64,000 nt of DNA. Origin: Pseudanabaena sp. ABRG5-3 (lineage in GTDB: Bacteria; Cyanobacteriota; Cyanobacteriia; Pseudanabaenales; Pseudanabaenaceae). The stretch is from NCBI RefSeq assembly GCF_003967015.1, contig NZ_AP017561.1, positions 62,001 to 126,000 of the forward strand, in the 5' to 3' direction. Position numbers and translations under genes: made by a program. Numbering within the stretch: position 1 is the stretch's first letter; the number at the start of each line of letters is the position of its first letter. Positions 26,401 through 33,493 of the stretch are shown piece by piece. The notes below the pieces were generated by a model that was not told where the DNA came from, did no database searches, and was given only the letters and a program-made list of their open reading frames with translations.

Positions 26401-27204
26401 AAGACACAACCTACATATGGGACACTTCTATCGTTCTTAGCTGATCGCTTTGAAACACCATTTTTAGCAGTTGGAGATACTTTATGGTTTTACTTTGCTG
26501 GACATGGAATGAATTTTGAAGGTAGAGATTATTTGTTGCCTAGTGATGGTAATCCGCGCACTATTAAAACTGCAATTCCTATTAGTTATGTAACGGAGAG
26601 ATTACGGCGAAGTGGTGCAGATAACATAGTAATGTTGATTGATGGATGTTTCAGTGATGGATCGCAGCAGTTTAACACAGGCATTGGTGAAGAGATGCAA
26701 CAGGGCGTAATTATAGATGAGTCAAAGAAGCCTAACACAGGCGTTGGTATTGGTGAAGAGGAACAGACCCAGCAGGGTGTAATTACATTCTTTTCTTGCC
26801 GTCCTTCTCAGGTTTCTTATGAGATTGATGAGCTTCGGCAGGGGGCTTTTACAAAAGTTCTGTTGGAAGCATTGCGAATTCAAGGTGAAGGAAATTGTGC
26901 AACTGTAGAACGCTTTGCTCAATATCTGCGCCATCAAGTACCAAGACTGACGAGACGTTATAAAAATTATGAGCAAATACCTTATGCTGTAATTGAACCT
27001 GCAAGGATGTTACATTATATTCTGTTACCGAAATTTGCAAATTTGACAGATATTCAGTTACTTAAAGCAGATGCGCTCGAAGCTGAGGTAGAAGGTGATT
27101 TTATGCTAGCTTGGCAACTATGGATGCGGATAAATGTGGCAGCAAGTGGAACAGATATGCAAGCAATTAATGCTTTTCAGCGGTTGGCTCAAAAGCGATC
27201 ATAA
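23419..27204 (+). CDS. vWA - STAND/AAA-like - caspase fusion protein, 1261 aa
   Basis: Three modules lie in one chain. (1) Residues about 160-400 are a vWA domain with MIDAS motif DDSASM (172-177), of the SAV_2336-related type that partners MoxR. (2) Residues about 555-900 are an AAA-like STAND module common in cyanobacteria (VGGALPANAPSYIER; Walker A SRQMGKTSL with Lys604; Walker B IVIFIEEIDWLL). (3) Residues about 930-1215 are a caspase/metacaspase domain (CAVIIGINDYDEILPLRYA; His1029 in FAGHGMNFEGRDYLLP; Cys1077 in LIDGCFSDG, with DGC in place of the usual DAC). An insert after Cys1077 repeats NTG.G.EE..QQGVI, possibly an autoprocessing loop. The logic suggests MoxR-gated activation of a protease. 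Base composition falls sharply in G+C from about 25.0 kb, at the vWA-AAA boundary, hinting at a fusion. Confidence 0.88.
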   Translation: MIDNVVAALGLGLNLTDEEIADVLWLAVQMQQFGDGVISEQGDRNEALDNSVSNRESPKQPTQPLRNADRDRQDENKKDEQNFEVHSKNDQGGDRLTRRSDELQLKIPDARSLQKPLELARSLRPLMRRVPSQVNTLLDEEATVRRIAEEKIWCPVLRPALEPWLDLALVIDDSASMLMWRHTIAELQHFLSSYGVFRDVRVWRLGTDKAEKVCIYAGATASNRNGSPRSPSELIEANGRGLVLVVSDCIAPIWRNGAIASALQIWSRSGMVAILQMLPDWLWARTALGRGVAAQFSALAAGIPNYQLTTTTVSTWYDIDLATSIKIPVVTLEPEKFTAWAEMLAGKGGAWSAGIVFEPELFSVPEVAIELDGASELDAEDRVQSFRLTASPIARRLAGLLAAAPVISLPIVRILQSKVLTQSQPVHVAEVFLGGLLKPLSEITAKTNPNYVQYDFIEGVRDLLLESVPSSEIVNVVAVVSEYIAERLGISLEEFGAVIRNPRQVQNTKLVSQTRPFAILTAQILKRLGGEYVVFAEEVEQANINLIQRSTAVKTSNLNFKYLVGGALPANAPSYIERKCDRDLYDLLKNGKYCYVFNSRQMGKTSLMRRVAYKLQQNGTICAMFNPLSLRKEVTKRQWYVSAIYSLAKNGLNLEESFDLQSWIIERESISPEDIFSEFIETVVLQKIHVPIVIFIEEIDWLLSLSFSMDSFFDLVISFFEYRKIKPDFNRITFSLLGVVSPIDLIESVNTSNFNKTFTEVELEGFTLNEAMPLVQGFANKVDNPQRYLEAVIRWTGGMPFLTQRLLWLITQELETMDFPPKAVDKWIDKLVQDKIIDDWKNQDKIPHLTLIEGRLLHIVEENLRGRVLSCYQQILINGEIDDNHSQEILQLRLSGLVVSQNGKLRAYNPIYAAVFDNKWVEQQLGLNRIDQKKVSVRNCAVIIGINDYDEILPLRYAKNDAENMRDFFVQDLGVGHDHIYFFTDDSPRNTYGRKTQPTYGTLLSFLADRFETPFLAVGDTLWFYFAGHGMNFEGRDYLLPSDGNPRTIKTAIPISYVTERLRRSGADNIVMLIDGCFSDGSQQFNTGIGEEMQQGVIIDESKKPNTGVGIGEEEQTQQGVITFFSCRPSQVSYEIDELRQGAFTKVLLEALRIQGEGNCATVERFAQYLRHQVPRLTRRYKNYEQIPYAVIEPARMLHYILLPKFANLTDIQLLKADALEAEVEGDFMLAWQLWMRINVAASGTDMQAINAFQRLAQKRS

Positions 27205-27283
27205 AGAAAGAGTAACCTCATCTTTTTGTAAAATTTTAATCAGCGTTACTATTAAGAGCGACGACTCATAAAACCTAACCTCT

Positions 27284-28372
27284 ATGACTATCAAAACCCT
27301 CTGGGAACAAATCCAAAAAAGTCCCACCAAAACCCCCACCCGCCTCAAAATCCCCAACACCCGCAGCGATCATCGCCAAACCACCCCCACCCAACCCTTT
27401 CAACCCAACCAACAATACTTCCAAATCAGAATCAACGAACTATACCTATCAACCAGCCGTAAATGGTTTAGCGAATACGATCCCCTCGTCTTCGCCGCCA
27501 CCGAATTCATCTACGACAAAAAAGCCGAAACCGTTCCCTTTGTTGTTGGCCCCTCATTAATCGAAAAAAACGGACAAAAAGCACCCACAGGCGGCAGCAC
27601 CATCTTCTCCAATACCCGCGTCGCAGGACTCCATCCCTATCGCGGCGGCAGACTAACCCTATCCATCGTTCTCTATCGAGTAAAACGCAAAGACTACGCC
27701 CAAGGACTGCTAAAACTAATCGAAAGCGTATCCTCAGCCATCGACTTCTCCACCGCCCTCCGATCCTACACCAAAGTTGCAGGCGTACTCCTCACAGGCA
27801 TCGAAACCCTCTTTGGACTAGGCGACACCGAACCCGTCATCGCCATCCGCAAAGAATTTGACCCCAGCGCAGGCGACAACCTCGAACCCAGCTACTTTGC
27901 CCTCATCGACAAACCCGAATCAGAACTTAAAACCGAACAACTCTGGGTACGCGACAACCAACTCGTCTATGGCGCAAACTTAGCCGAAGCAAAACCCTTC
28001 CGAGAAGCAGATTTTGTCCTCTATAGCATCGTCCAAACCAGCGATCGTAACGACATCACCACCCTACCCTTCTATCCATTATTCGAGCGAGCCAAAGAAG
28101 CCGCACTCCAAGGCGATGATAAGAGTTGGGAAAGAGCCAAAGCAAACCTCCTGTCCTTACATCAAACCCTAGCCCTCAGCCCCGACCTTACCCCCACTCA
28201 AGCCAAACAACTCTTCGCAAATTTCCTTGAAGAAACCAGAGATGCTTACCGCACCGCCCAAGAACTAGGATCTTTAGGTTCAGACGAACTCGATCTCGGT
28301 TCCTTTGACGACGAAGCCAGCATTCAAGACAGCTTGAACAAAGCCATCCAGATTCTCGACCTCAAGTTCTAG
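27284..28372 (+). CDS. Unrecognised 362-aa protein paired with a caspase gene
   Basis: I do not recognise a family. The N-terminal 45 residues are Thr/Pro/Gln-rich and basic (SPTKTPTRLKIPN). Residues about 46-300 look like a compact alpha/beta protein (YFQIRINELYLSTSRKW, FVVGPSLIEKNG, LTLSIVLYRVKRKDYAQ). A hydrophobic stretch is at about 160-180 (VAGVLLTGIETLFGLG). The last 70 residues are helical and acidic. There is no signal peptide. The coding strand is C/A-rich, unlike the genes before and after. The stop lies 15 bp from the caspase start, so a functional pair (caspase substrate, chaperone or inhibitor) is an inference from position only. Confidence 0.7.
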   Translation: MTIKTLWEQIQKSPTKTPTRLKIPNTRSDHRQTTPTQPFQPNQQYFQIRINELYLSTSRKWFSEYDPLVFAATEFIYDKKAETVPFVVGPSLIEKNGQKAPTGGSTIFSNTRVAGLHPYRGGRLTLSIVLYRVKRKDYAQGLLKLIESVSSAIDFSTALRSYTKVAGVLLTGIETLFGLGDTEPVIAIRKEFDPSAGDNLEPSYFALIDKPESELKTEQLWVRDNQLVYGANLAEAKPFREADFVLYSIVQTSDRNDITTLPFYPLFERAKEAALQGDDKSWERAKANLLSLHQTLALSPDLTPTQAKQLFANFLEETRDAYRTAQELGSLGSDELDLGSFDDEASIQDSLNKAIQILDLKF

Positions 28373-28387
28373 CCTATTTAAACCACT

Positions 28388-29587
28388 ATGACATTCACAA
28401 ACGGATTTGCCCTCGTCATCGGTATCGGTACTTACGCCAACACCCCCAAACTCAACGTCCCAATTACCGCGCAAGATGCCAAGGAAATCGCTGAAGTCCT
28501 CAAAGATCAAAGTAAATGTGGCTATCCCGCCCAACAAGTGACCCTATTAAATGATGCTGAAGCAACCCGCGATCGCATTCTCCAAGAACTTGACGCGATC
28601 GCCCAAAAAGTCAGCGACAGCGATACATTTTTCCTGTTCTACAGTGGACATGGCGAATATGGCACTGATGGCTACTACCTGACCACCCACGACACTCAAC
28701 TTGAAAATAAAAAAGTTGTCACAGGAACTGGTATCAGCGAAAAAGAACTATTAGAAAAACTCCGCGCCATCAAAGCCAAGCGCACTTTCCTATTTTTCAA
28801 CGCCTGCCACTCAGGAGAAATCTCACCGCGATCGCTAGGTGATGAACAACCAGAAGAAAACACAGGTTCCAACATTCCCGATCGCTTATCTACAGCATTA
28901 CTCGGCACTGGCGAAGGACGGGTAGTAATTACCGCCTGTCGGGAAACCCAAAAATCCTACTTTTCCCCCAAAGAAGATTTAACCATCTTTGCCGATATTC
29001 TATCTGAAGGATTGCGAGGTCGCGGTATCGATTCCCGTAAAGGCTATATCAGCGCTTTCGATCTCTACGAGCATATCTATACCAATGTCAAACAAGAAGT
29101 AGAGAAACGCTTTGGTAAGTTTGGAGCAGTCCAAGAACCAGAATTAACGATTCTAAAAGGTGTAGGCGTAATGGCGATCGCCCTGCATCGTGGCAAAACC
29201 CCAGAAGGCGATTTATCAGAAAGCGATCGACCCTCTTCTCTCGGTGGAGCAGTCCGAGAAGTCGAACCTTCTGAAAGTCAACAAACACTCCATCAAATCC
29301 TCAGTGGCGAGATCAACCTTGCCGCAGGTAGAGATATTCAGAACGTCACGATTGGCAAGAGTACAGTAGTTACTCAACATTTCGGCGATGTAAACAATAT
29401 CAATACAGGTGGTGGCGACTATGCTGGCGGCAATATCGATAAGTCTCAAACCACCTATAATCGTACAGAGGTTGTGGCATCTGGTGATCGCTCAGTTGCG
29501 ACTCGAAATGCTCAAGGTACAACTATCATCACAGGGGATGGTAATATTTTTGGCAATGGCAATGTAGTACAAAAAAACGTGCCTTAA
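28388..29587 (+). CDS. Caspase-family (metacaspase-like) protease with a Gly/Asn-rich C-terminal module, 399 aa
   Basis: Residues 1-255 are a p20-type caspase domain: FALVIGIGTYAN, catalytic His88 in FYSGHGEYG and Cys140 in LFFNACHSGE. The C-terminal 120 residues are low-complexity and probably beta-helical: AGRDIQNVTIG, VTQHFGDVNNINTGGGDY, GGNIDKSQTTYN, TIITGDGNIFGNGN. The FGD..N.NTGGGD..GG.IDK stretch nearly repeats the N-terminus of the VMAP protein at 21.0 kb, suggesting a shared docking module. There is no signal peptide, so it is cytoplasmic. It is presumably an executioner cysteine protease activated within the operon's complex. Confidence 0.87.
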   Translation: MTFTNGFALVIGIGTYANTPKLNVPITAQDAKEIAEVLKDQSKCGYPAQQVTLLNDAEATRDRILQELDAIAQKVSDSDTFFLFYSGHGEYGTDGYYLTTHDTQLENKKVVTGTGISEKELLEKLRAIKAKRTFLFFNACHSGEISPRSLGDEQPEENTGSNIPDRLSTALLGTGEGRVVITACRETQKSYFSPKEDLTIFADILSEGLRGRGIDSRKGYISAFDLYEHIYTNVKQEVEKRFGKFGAVQEPELTILKGVGVMAIALHRGKTPEGDLSESDRPSSLGGAVREVEPSESQQTLHQILSGEINLAAGRDIQNVTIGKSTVVTQHFGDVNNINTGGGDYAGGNIDKSQTTYNRTEVVASGDRSVATRNAQGTTIITGDGNIFGNGNVVQKNVP

Positions 29588-29667
29588 ACAGCATTATTTT
29601 AGGGACTACCCAAATCCTTAGTATCCTCGACCCAATCCATAACAATAAAAATTAGGGTGTTACAGTT

Positions 29668-30996
29668 ATGTCAGATAAGTTAGAGATGCTCAAGGAAATT
29701 TTGAGTAAAAAACTACCACCTGAGCAGGTAGAGTCTCTAATGTCAGAATTAGCAATCGCATTTGGCAATGCTTCAGTTGGGGATAATTTGGACCTGATCA
29801 AGAAAATTTTGAGTAAAAAGCTACCACCTGAGCAAGTAGAGTCTCTAATATCAGACTTAGTGATTGCTTTTGGCAATGCTTCAGTGGCGATCAAGGGAGA
29901 TGCTACTGAAGCATTGATTCTCACAGGAAACCAGAATATTATTGGTGACAATAATCATTTTTTTATCACCTCTAACAACAAGCCAATTCAGTTTCAATCC
30001 ATAGAAATGCATAAACTAGAAATGCGTAAGAAATTAGAAGATTTCTATGACGATCCCAATTTAAACGCATTCAAGCCAAGATTAAAAATTCTTATAGAAG
30101 ATGTAGTATTTCTGCCTCAATACTCTGAAGTGTGTGAAATAATCATTAAAATTTTCCAAGGAATTAGCCAAGATTCTTATAAAAGACAGTCTCTTCAAAG
30201 TTCAATTATTCGTGCTAATCAAGGAGCTTACATTCAGTCTAATTCAAGTGAAAAAGAAATATTTGAAAGGAATAGGGATTTTATTTCTCATTTTATTGGT
30301 AAAACAGTACCAATTGTTACTCTAATTATGAATACCAATGAAGCAATTGAATTGACTCAAGAAATAATTTTCACTGAGTTTTATTATCCAGAAAATTTAT
30401 TAAATTACTTTAGAGAACTTCAAGTTATTCTAGAGAAAAATTTATTTGCTGATTGGATTAATCGATATAAGCAAACTCCTGAAGAATGGCAACCATTTGA
30501 TAGTGATTCAGAGAGTATTTCCAAAATAATTAGTCAGATACTGGATCAACCTGATTTGCCATTGTTTATTCCTATATTTATTGATATTCGTGTAATTAAT
30601 GAGCCACAGAATCGCAATACCCTAAAACAATTACGTGAGCATGGATGTATTTTAATAATTGATTCTATTTCTATTCAGCATCCTAAACTATTTAAGGCTT
30701 TTCATCAGTCAGCATTAGATATTAATCCCAAAACCTCTGTTATTACCTTGGTTCCAAATGATACTATTGATAAAACAATTCAAAATATGATTGGAATGAT
30801 TCAATTATCAACTTTAGATATGGAAATCAGTAAACGTCAGAATGATATTGGCGAGTTTGGAAAGTGCCAGAAATCTTCTAATAAAATCAAATTTCAACAA
30901 TGGTTGAGACATCAAATTGATACAGTTTATATTTCTAGAAATGATCACAAACAAAATATTTCTTCACTTTTTTTTCAACACTATAGTTCATATTAG
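29668..30996 (+). CDS. Unrecognised protein with a duplicated N-terminal helical unit, 442 aa
   Basis: A 36-residue unit occurs twice at residues about 6-77 (ILSKKLPPEQVESLMSELAIAFGNASV, quoted here only as ILSKKLPPEQVESL..), each a predicted helical hairpin. Next comes a Gly/Asn beta-type patch (LTGNQNIIGDNNHFFI), then about 300 residues of mixed helix and sheet with no motif I can name. The N-terminal duplication and beta patch resemble effector-associated adaptor regions in bacterial conflict proteins, but this is only analogy. It lies 11 bp before the ParA/NACHT gene, so it is probably made together with it. Confidence 0.65.
   Translation: MSDKLEMLKEILSKKLPPEQVESLMSELAIAFGNASVGDNLDLIKKILSKKLPPEQVESLISDLVIAFGNASVAIKGDATEALILTGNQNIIGDNNHFFITSNNKPIQFQSIEMHKLEMRKKLEDFYDDPNLNAFKPRLKILIEDVVFLPQYSEVCEIIIKIFQGISQDSYKRQSLQSSIIRANQGAYIQSNSSEKEIFERNRDFISHFIGKTVPIVTLIMNTNEAIELTQEIIFTEFYYPENLLNYFRELQVILEKNLFADWINRYKQTPEEWQPFDSDSESISKIISQILDQPDLPLFIPIFIDIRVINEPQNRNTLKQLREHGCILIIDSISIQHPKLFKAFHQSALDINPKTSVITLVPNDTIDKTIQNMIGMIQLSTLDMEISKRQNDIGEFGKCQKSSNKIKFQQWLRHQIDTVYISRNDHKQNISSLFFQHYSSY
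29683..29898 (+). repeat. Two tandem 108-bp coding repeats
   Basis: The second copy begins at 29791, 108 bp after the first (29683). Long stretches are identical between copies (for example AAACTACCACCTGAGCA versus AAGCTACCACCTGAGCA), so the duplication is fairly recent. Each copy encodes the 36-residue unit of the 442-aa protein. Confidence 0.85.
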
Positions 30997-31007
30997 CCAG
31001 TAAAGCG

Positions 31008-33482
31008 ATGATATACACATTTTACTCTTTTAAAGGTGGAACAGGTCGTTCAATGGCATTAGCTAACCTTGGCGAATTATTCTATCGTCTCGGTTTAAAG
31101 GTATTAATGATAGACTTTGATTTAGAAGCACCTGGTCTGGAGCGCTATTTTGACGTTCCTGAAGCTATCCATAAACCCACTGAAATATTGGAAAAGCGTG
31201 GTGTAATTGACTTATTAGTTTCTTATAAACAAATATGCTCTTTACCTCCTTTAAAGGTTAGTGTTGATAGAGATAATACATCAGATAGTAATAGTTCTTT
31301 CAATGAAGATAGCTTTCCTTTAAGTAATGGTTCATTAAACCAGTTTATTACTTCAATTTATGAACGTAAATCTGGAAATGAAGGCAAACTATCCTTGATT
31401 TCAGCAGGTCGTCGAGAAAAAGACGGTTTTAGTAATTATGCAAGTCGGGTACACACTTTTGATTGGAATGATTTTTATCTCAACTGGAACGGAGAAAAAT
31501 TCTTTGAATGGTTTATTAAGGAATTAAGATCATTTGATATTGTCTTAATAGACAGTCGTACAGGAATTAATGAAATGAGTGGTGTTTGCACTCATCATCT
31601 AGCTGATGGAGTAGTAATGTTTGTCACACCAAACCAGCAAAATATAGATGGTACTTTATCCATTGCTAAAAGCCTACAAAATCCAGAATTAATTAAAAAG
31701 GCTCGAAATGGAAGAAAGATATCTTTACTAGTTGTGCCTAGCCGTGTTGAGCAAAGTGAAAAAGTACTGCTTGATGAGTTTGAAGATGATTTTAACAAAC
31801 AATTGAAAGATTTAATTTCTTCAGAGATCAGTTTTAAAAGGAGTGCATTTATTGATTTAAAAATTCCTTATATTCCTTACTATGCTTATAAAGAAAAGAT
31901 TGCTTTACGGGAGTTTGAACGAGCTAGTGCTTCAGATCTAGTTGAATCTTATAGAAACTTGGCTCACATTTTAGCTAAATTAGGATCTAAAACAAGCCAT
32001 TTATATAAGTTGTCTTCAGTATTAAATTCATCTATTAAAACTCAATCTAAAATCCAAGAGCGAGATCTAAACACAATTATTAGCAAAATTATAGAAGGGC
32101 AATCTACAGAAGCTGAATTGTCTCGGCTAGGAGAAGCTTTAAGTAATGCCGATAGCAGACAATTGAATCTTCAATTGGGAAAATACAATGTTAATGTTGA
32201 AAAAGGGAAAGATATACATATCGGTGATGATAGTTATGCTGAGTGGGATAGCAAAGCTATAAAATCTATAGTCCAAGCAATTGCAGGAGATAAGCAAGCT
32301 ATTGAAAAAGCACTGCAACAACTATCACATATTCCTAGTCAATTTCAATCTCTTATTACAGATAAAACCGAAGGATTTGTTGGGCGTGAATATGTTTTTG
32401 ATGCTATCAATGCTTTTATAGCCAATAATTCTAATGGATATTTTACTATCATTGGTGATCCTGGACAGGGGAAAACCACACTTTTAGCAAAGTATGTACT
32501 AGATAATGACTATATTGCTCATTTCAACTTGTCTCTTCAAGGTCAGAATCGAGCCGATCAGTTCCTTGAAAGCTTATGTAATCAACTGATTAACCGTTAT
32601 CAACTTCCCTATGATCCGTTACCTTCTAATGCAACACAAGATGGAGAGTTCTTATCACAATTGTTAGATGAAGCTTCTCAAAATCGAAATGATCAGCCTA
32701 TTGTTATTGCCATTGACGCATTAGATGAAGTAGATCAAACTAGTTATCGAGATGCAGCTAATATTCTTTATCTTCCACCTTATTTACCTCATGGTGTATA
32801 TTTCATTCTTACCCGAAGAAGAGGAGTAGAAATACCCTTGACAGGTTTTACCTCTTCTCAATTGTTGGATTTATTTGACTATCAAATCGATAGCGAACGA
32901 GATGTCAGAACATATATTCAAAAACGTGTTAGTGGTAGTGAGCAATTACGCCTTCGCATAGAAGAACGAGGTGAAACAATTACAAGCTTTACGGATAAGA
33001 TCATCGAAAAATGTGAATGTAATTTCATATATTTGCGTTATATGTTACTCGATATTGAGACTGGCTTATATAAAGATTTAACCCTAGAAGGATTTCCTCA
33101 AGGTATACAGAGCTATTATGAGTTTCATTGGCGACAAATGGGAATGAAAAGCGACCCTTTACCTGTTGAAAAAATTAAGATTGCATATATTTTAGGAGAA
33201 GTTCGAGAACCAATTTCTCGAAGAAAAATTTGCGGTTTGTCTGGTGAAGAAGAATACACAGTCCAACAAGTATTGAATGAGTGGCAACAATTCTTACATG
33301 AATTTATTAGCGGAAGCGAGAAGTATTATAGTGTTTATCACTCAAGTTTCCACGATTTTTTACATCGTCAAGATATTTTAGAAAAGCATCCAGTGTCACT
33401 TCCAGATATACATCAGATTATTGCTAAAAATGAGTTAAAGGTTTGGCAGAAATTAAAAGATGTTTTGAGAAAAAATGATTAA
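31008..33482 (+). CDS. ParA/MinD-like plus NACHT STAND NTPase, 824 aa
   Basis: Residues 1-330 are a SIMIBI P-loop domain with a deviant Walker A, FKGGTGRSMAL (Lys9, Arg14 in place of the usual second Lys), and DFDLEAPGLERYF. This is the KGGxGR variant often attached to conflict proteins. A short beta patch (VEKGKDIHIGDDSY, about 400) links to a NACHT module (about 455-780): GDPGQGKTTL with Lys489, IVIAIDALDEVDQ as Walker B, and a winged-helix part ending YYSVYHSSFHDFLH. It lacks C-terminal sensor repeats; the expected APAF1-helical and WD40 parts are in the next gene, 11 bp downstream. I infer a two-chain STAND sensor. Confidence 0.87.
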   Translation: MIYTFYSFKGGTGRSMALANLGELFYRLGLKVLMIDFDLEAPGLERYFDVPEAIHKPTEILEKRGVIDLLVSYKQICSLPPLKVSVDRDNTSDSNSSFNEDSFPLSNGSLNQFITSIYERKSGNEGKLSLISAGRREKDGFSNYASRVHTFDWNDFYLNWNGEKFFEWFIKELRSFDIVLIDSRTGINEMSGVCTHHLADGVVMFVTPNQQNIDGTLSIAKSLQNPELIKKARNGRKISLLVVPSRVEQSEKVLLDEFEDDFNKQLKDLISSEISFKRSAFIDLKIPYIPYYAYKEKIALREFERASASDLVESYRNLAHILAKLGSKTSHLYKLSSVLNSSIKTQSKIQERDLNTIISKIIEGQSTEAELSRLGEALSNADSRQLNLQLGKYNVNVEKGKDIHIGDDSYAEWDSKAIKSIVQAIAGDKQAIEKALQQLSHIPSQFQSLITDKTEGFVGREYVFDAINAFIANNSNGYFTIIGDPGQGKTTLLAKYVLDNDYIAHFNLSLQGQNRADQFLESLCNQLINRYQLPYDPLPSNATQDGEFLSQLLDEASQNRNDQPIVIAIDALDEVDQTSYRDAANILYLPPYLPHGVYFILTRRRGVEIPLTGFTSSQLLDLFDYQIDSERDVRTYIQKRVSGSEQLRLRIEERGETITSFTDKIIEKCECNFIYLRYMLLDIETGLYKDLTLEGFPQGIQSYYEFHWRQMGMKSDPLPVEKIKIAYILGEVREPISRRKICGLSGEEEYTVQQVLNEWQQFLHEFISGSEKYYSVYHSSFHDFLHRQDILEKHPVSLPDIHQIIAKNELKVWQKLKDVLRKND

Positions 33483-33488
33483 AGGAGA
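33481..33488 (+). promoter_or_regulatory. Strong Shine-Dalgarno (AAAGGAGA) separating the NACHT and WD40 ORFs
   Basis: The site overlaps the stop of the NACHT gene and lies 6 bp before a TTG (33494) and 12 bp before an ATG (33500). Its presence argues that the WD40 protein is translated as its own chain rather than being the product of a sequencing or mutational frameshift. Confidence 0.6.
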
Positions 33489-33493
33489 TAAGT

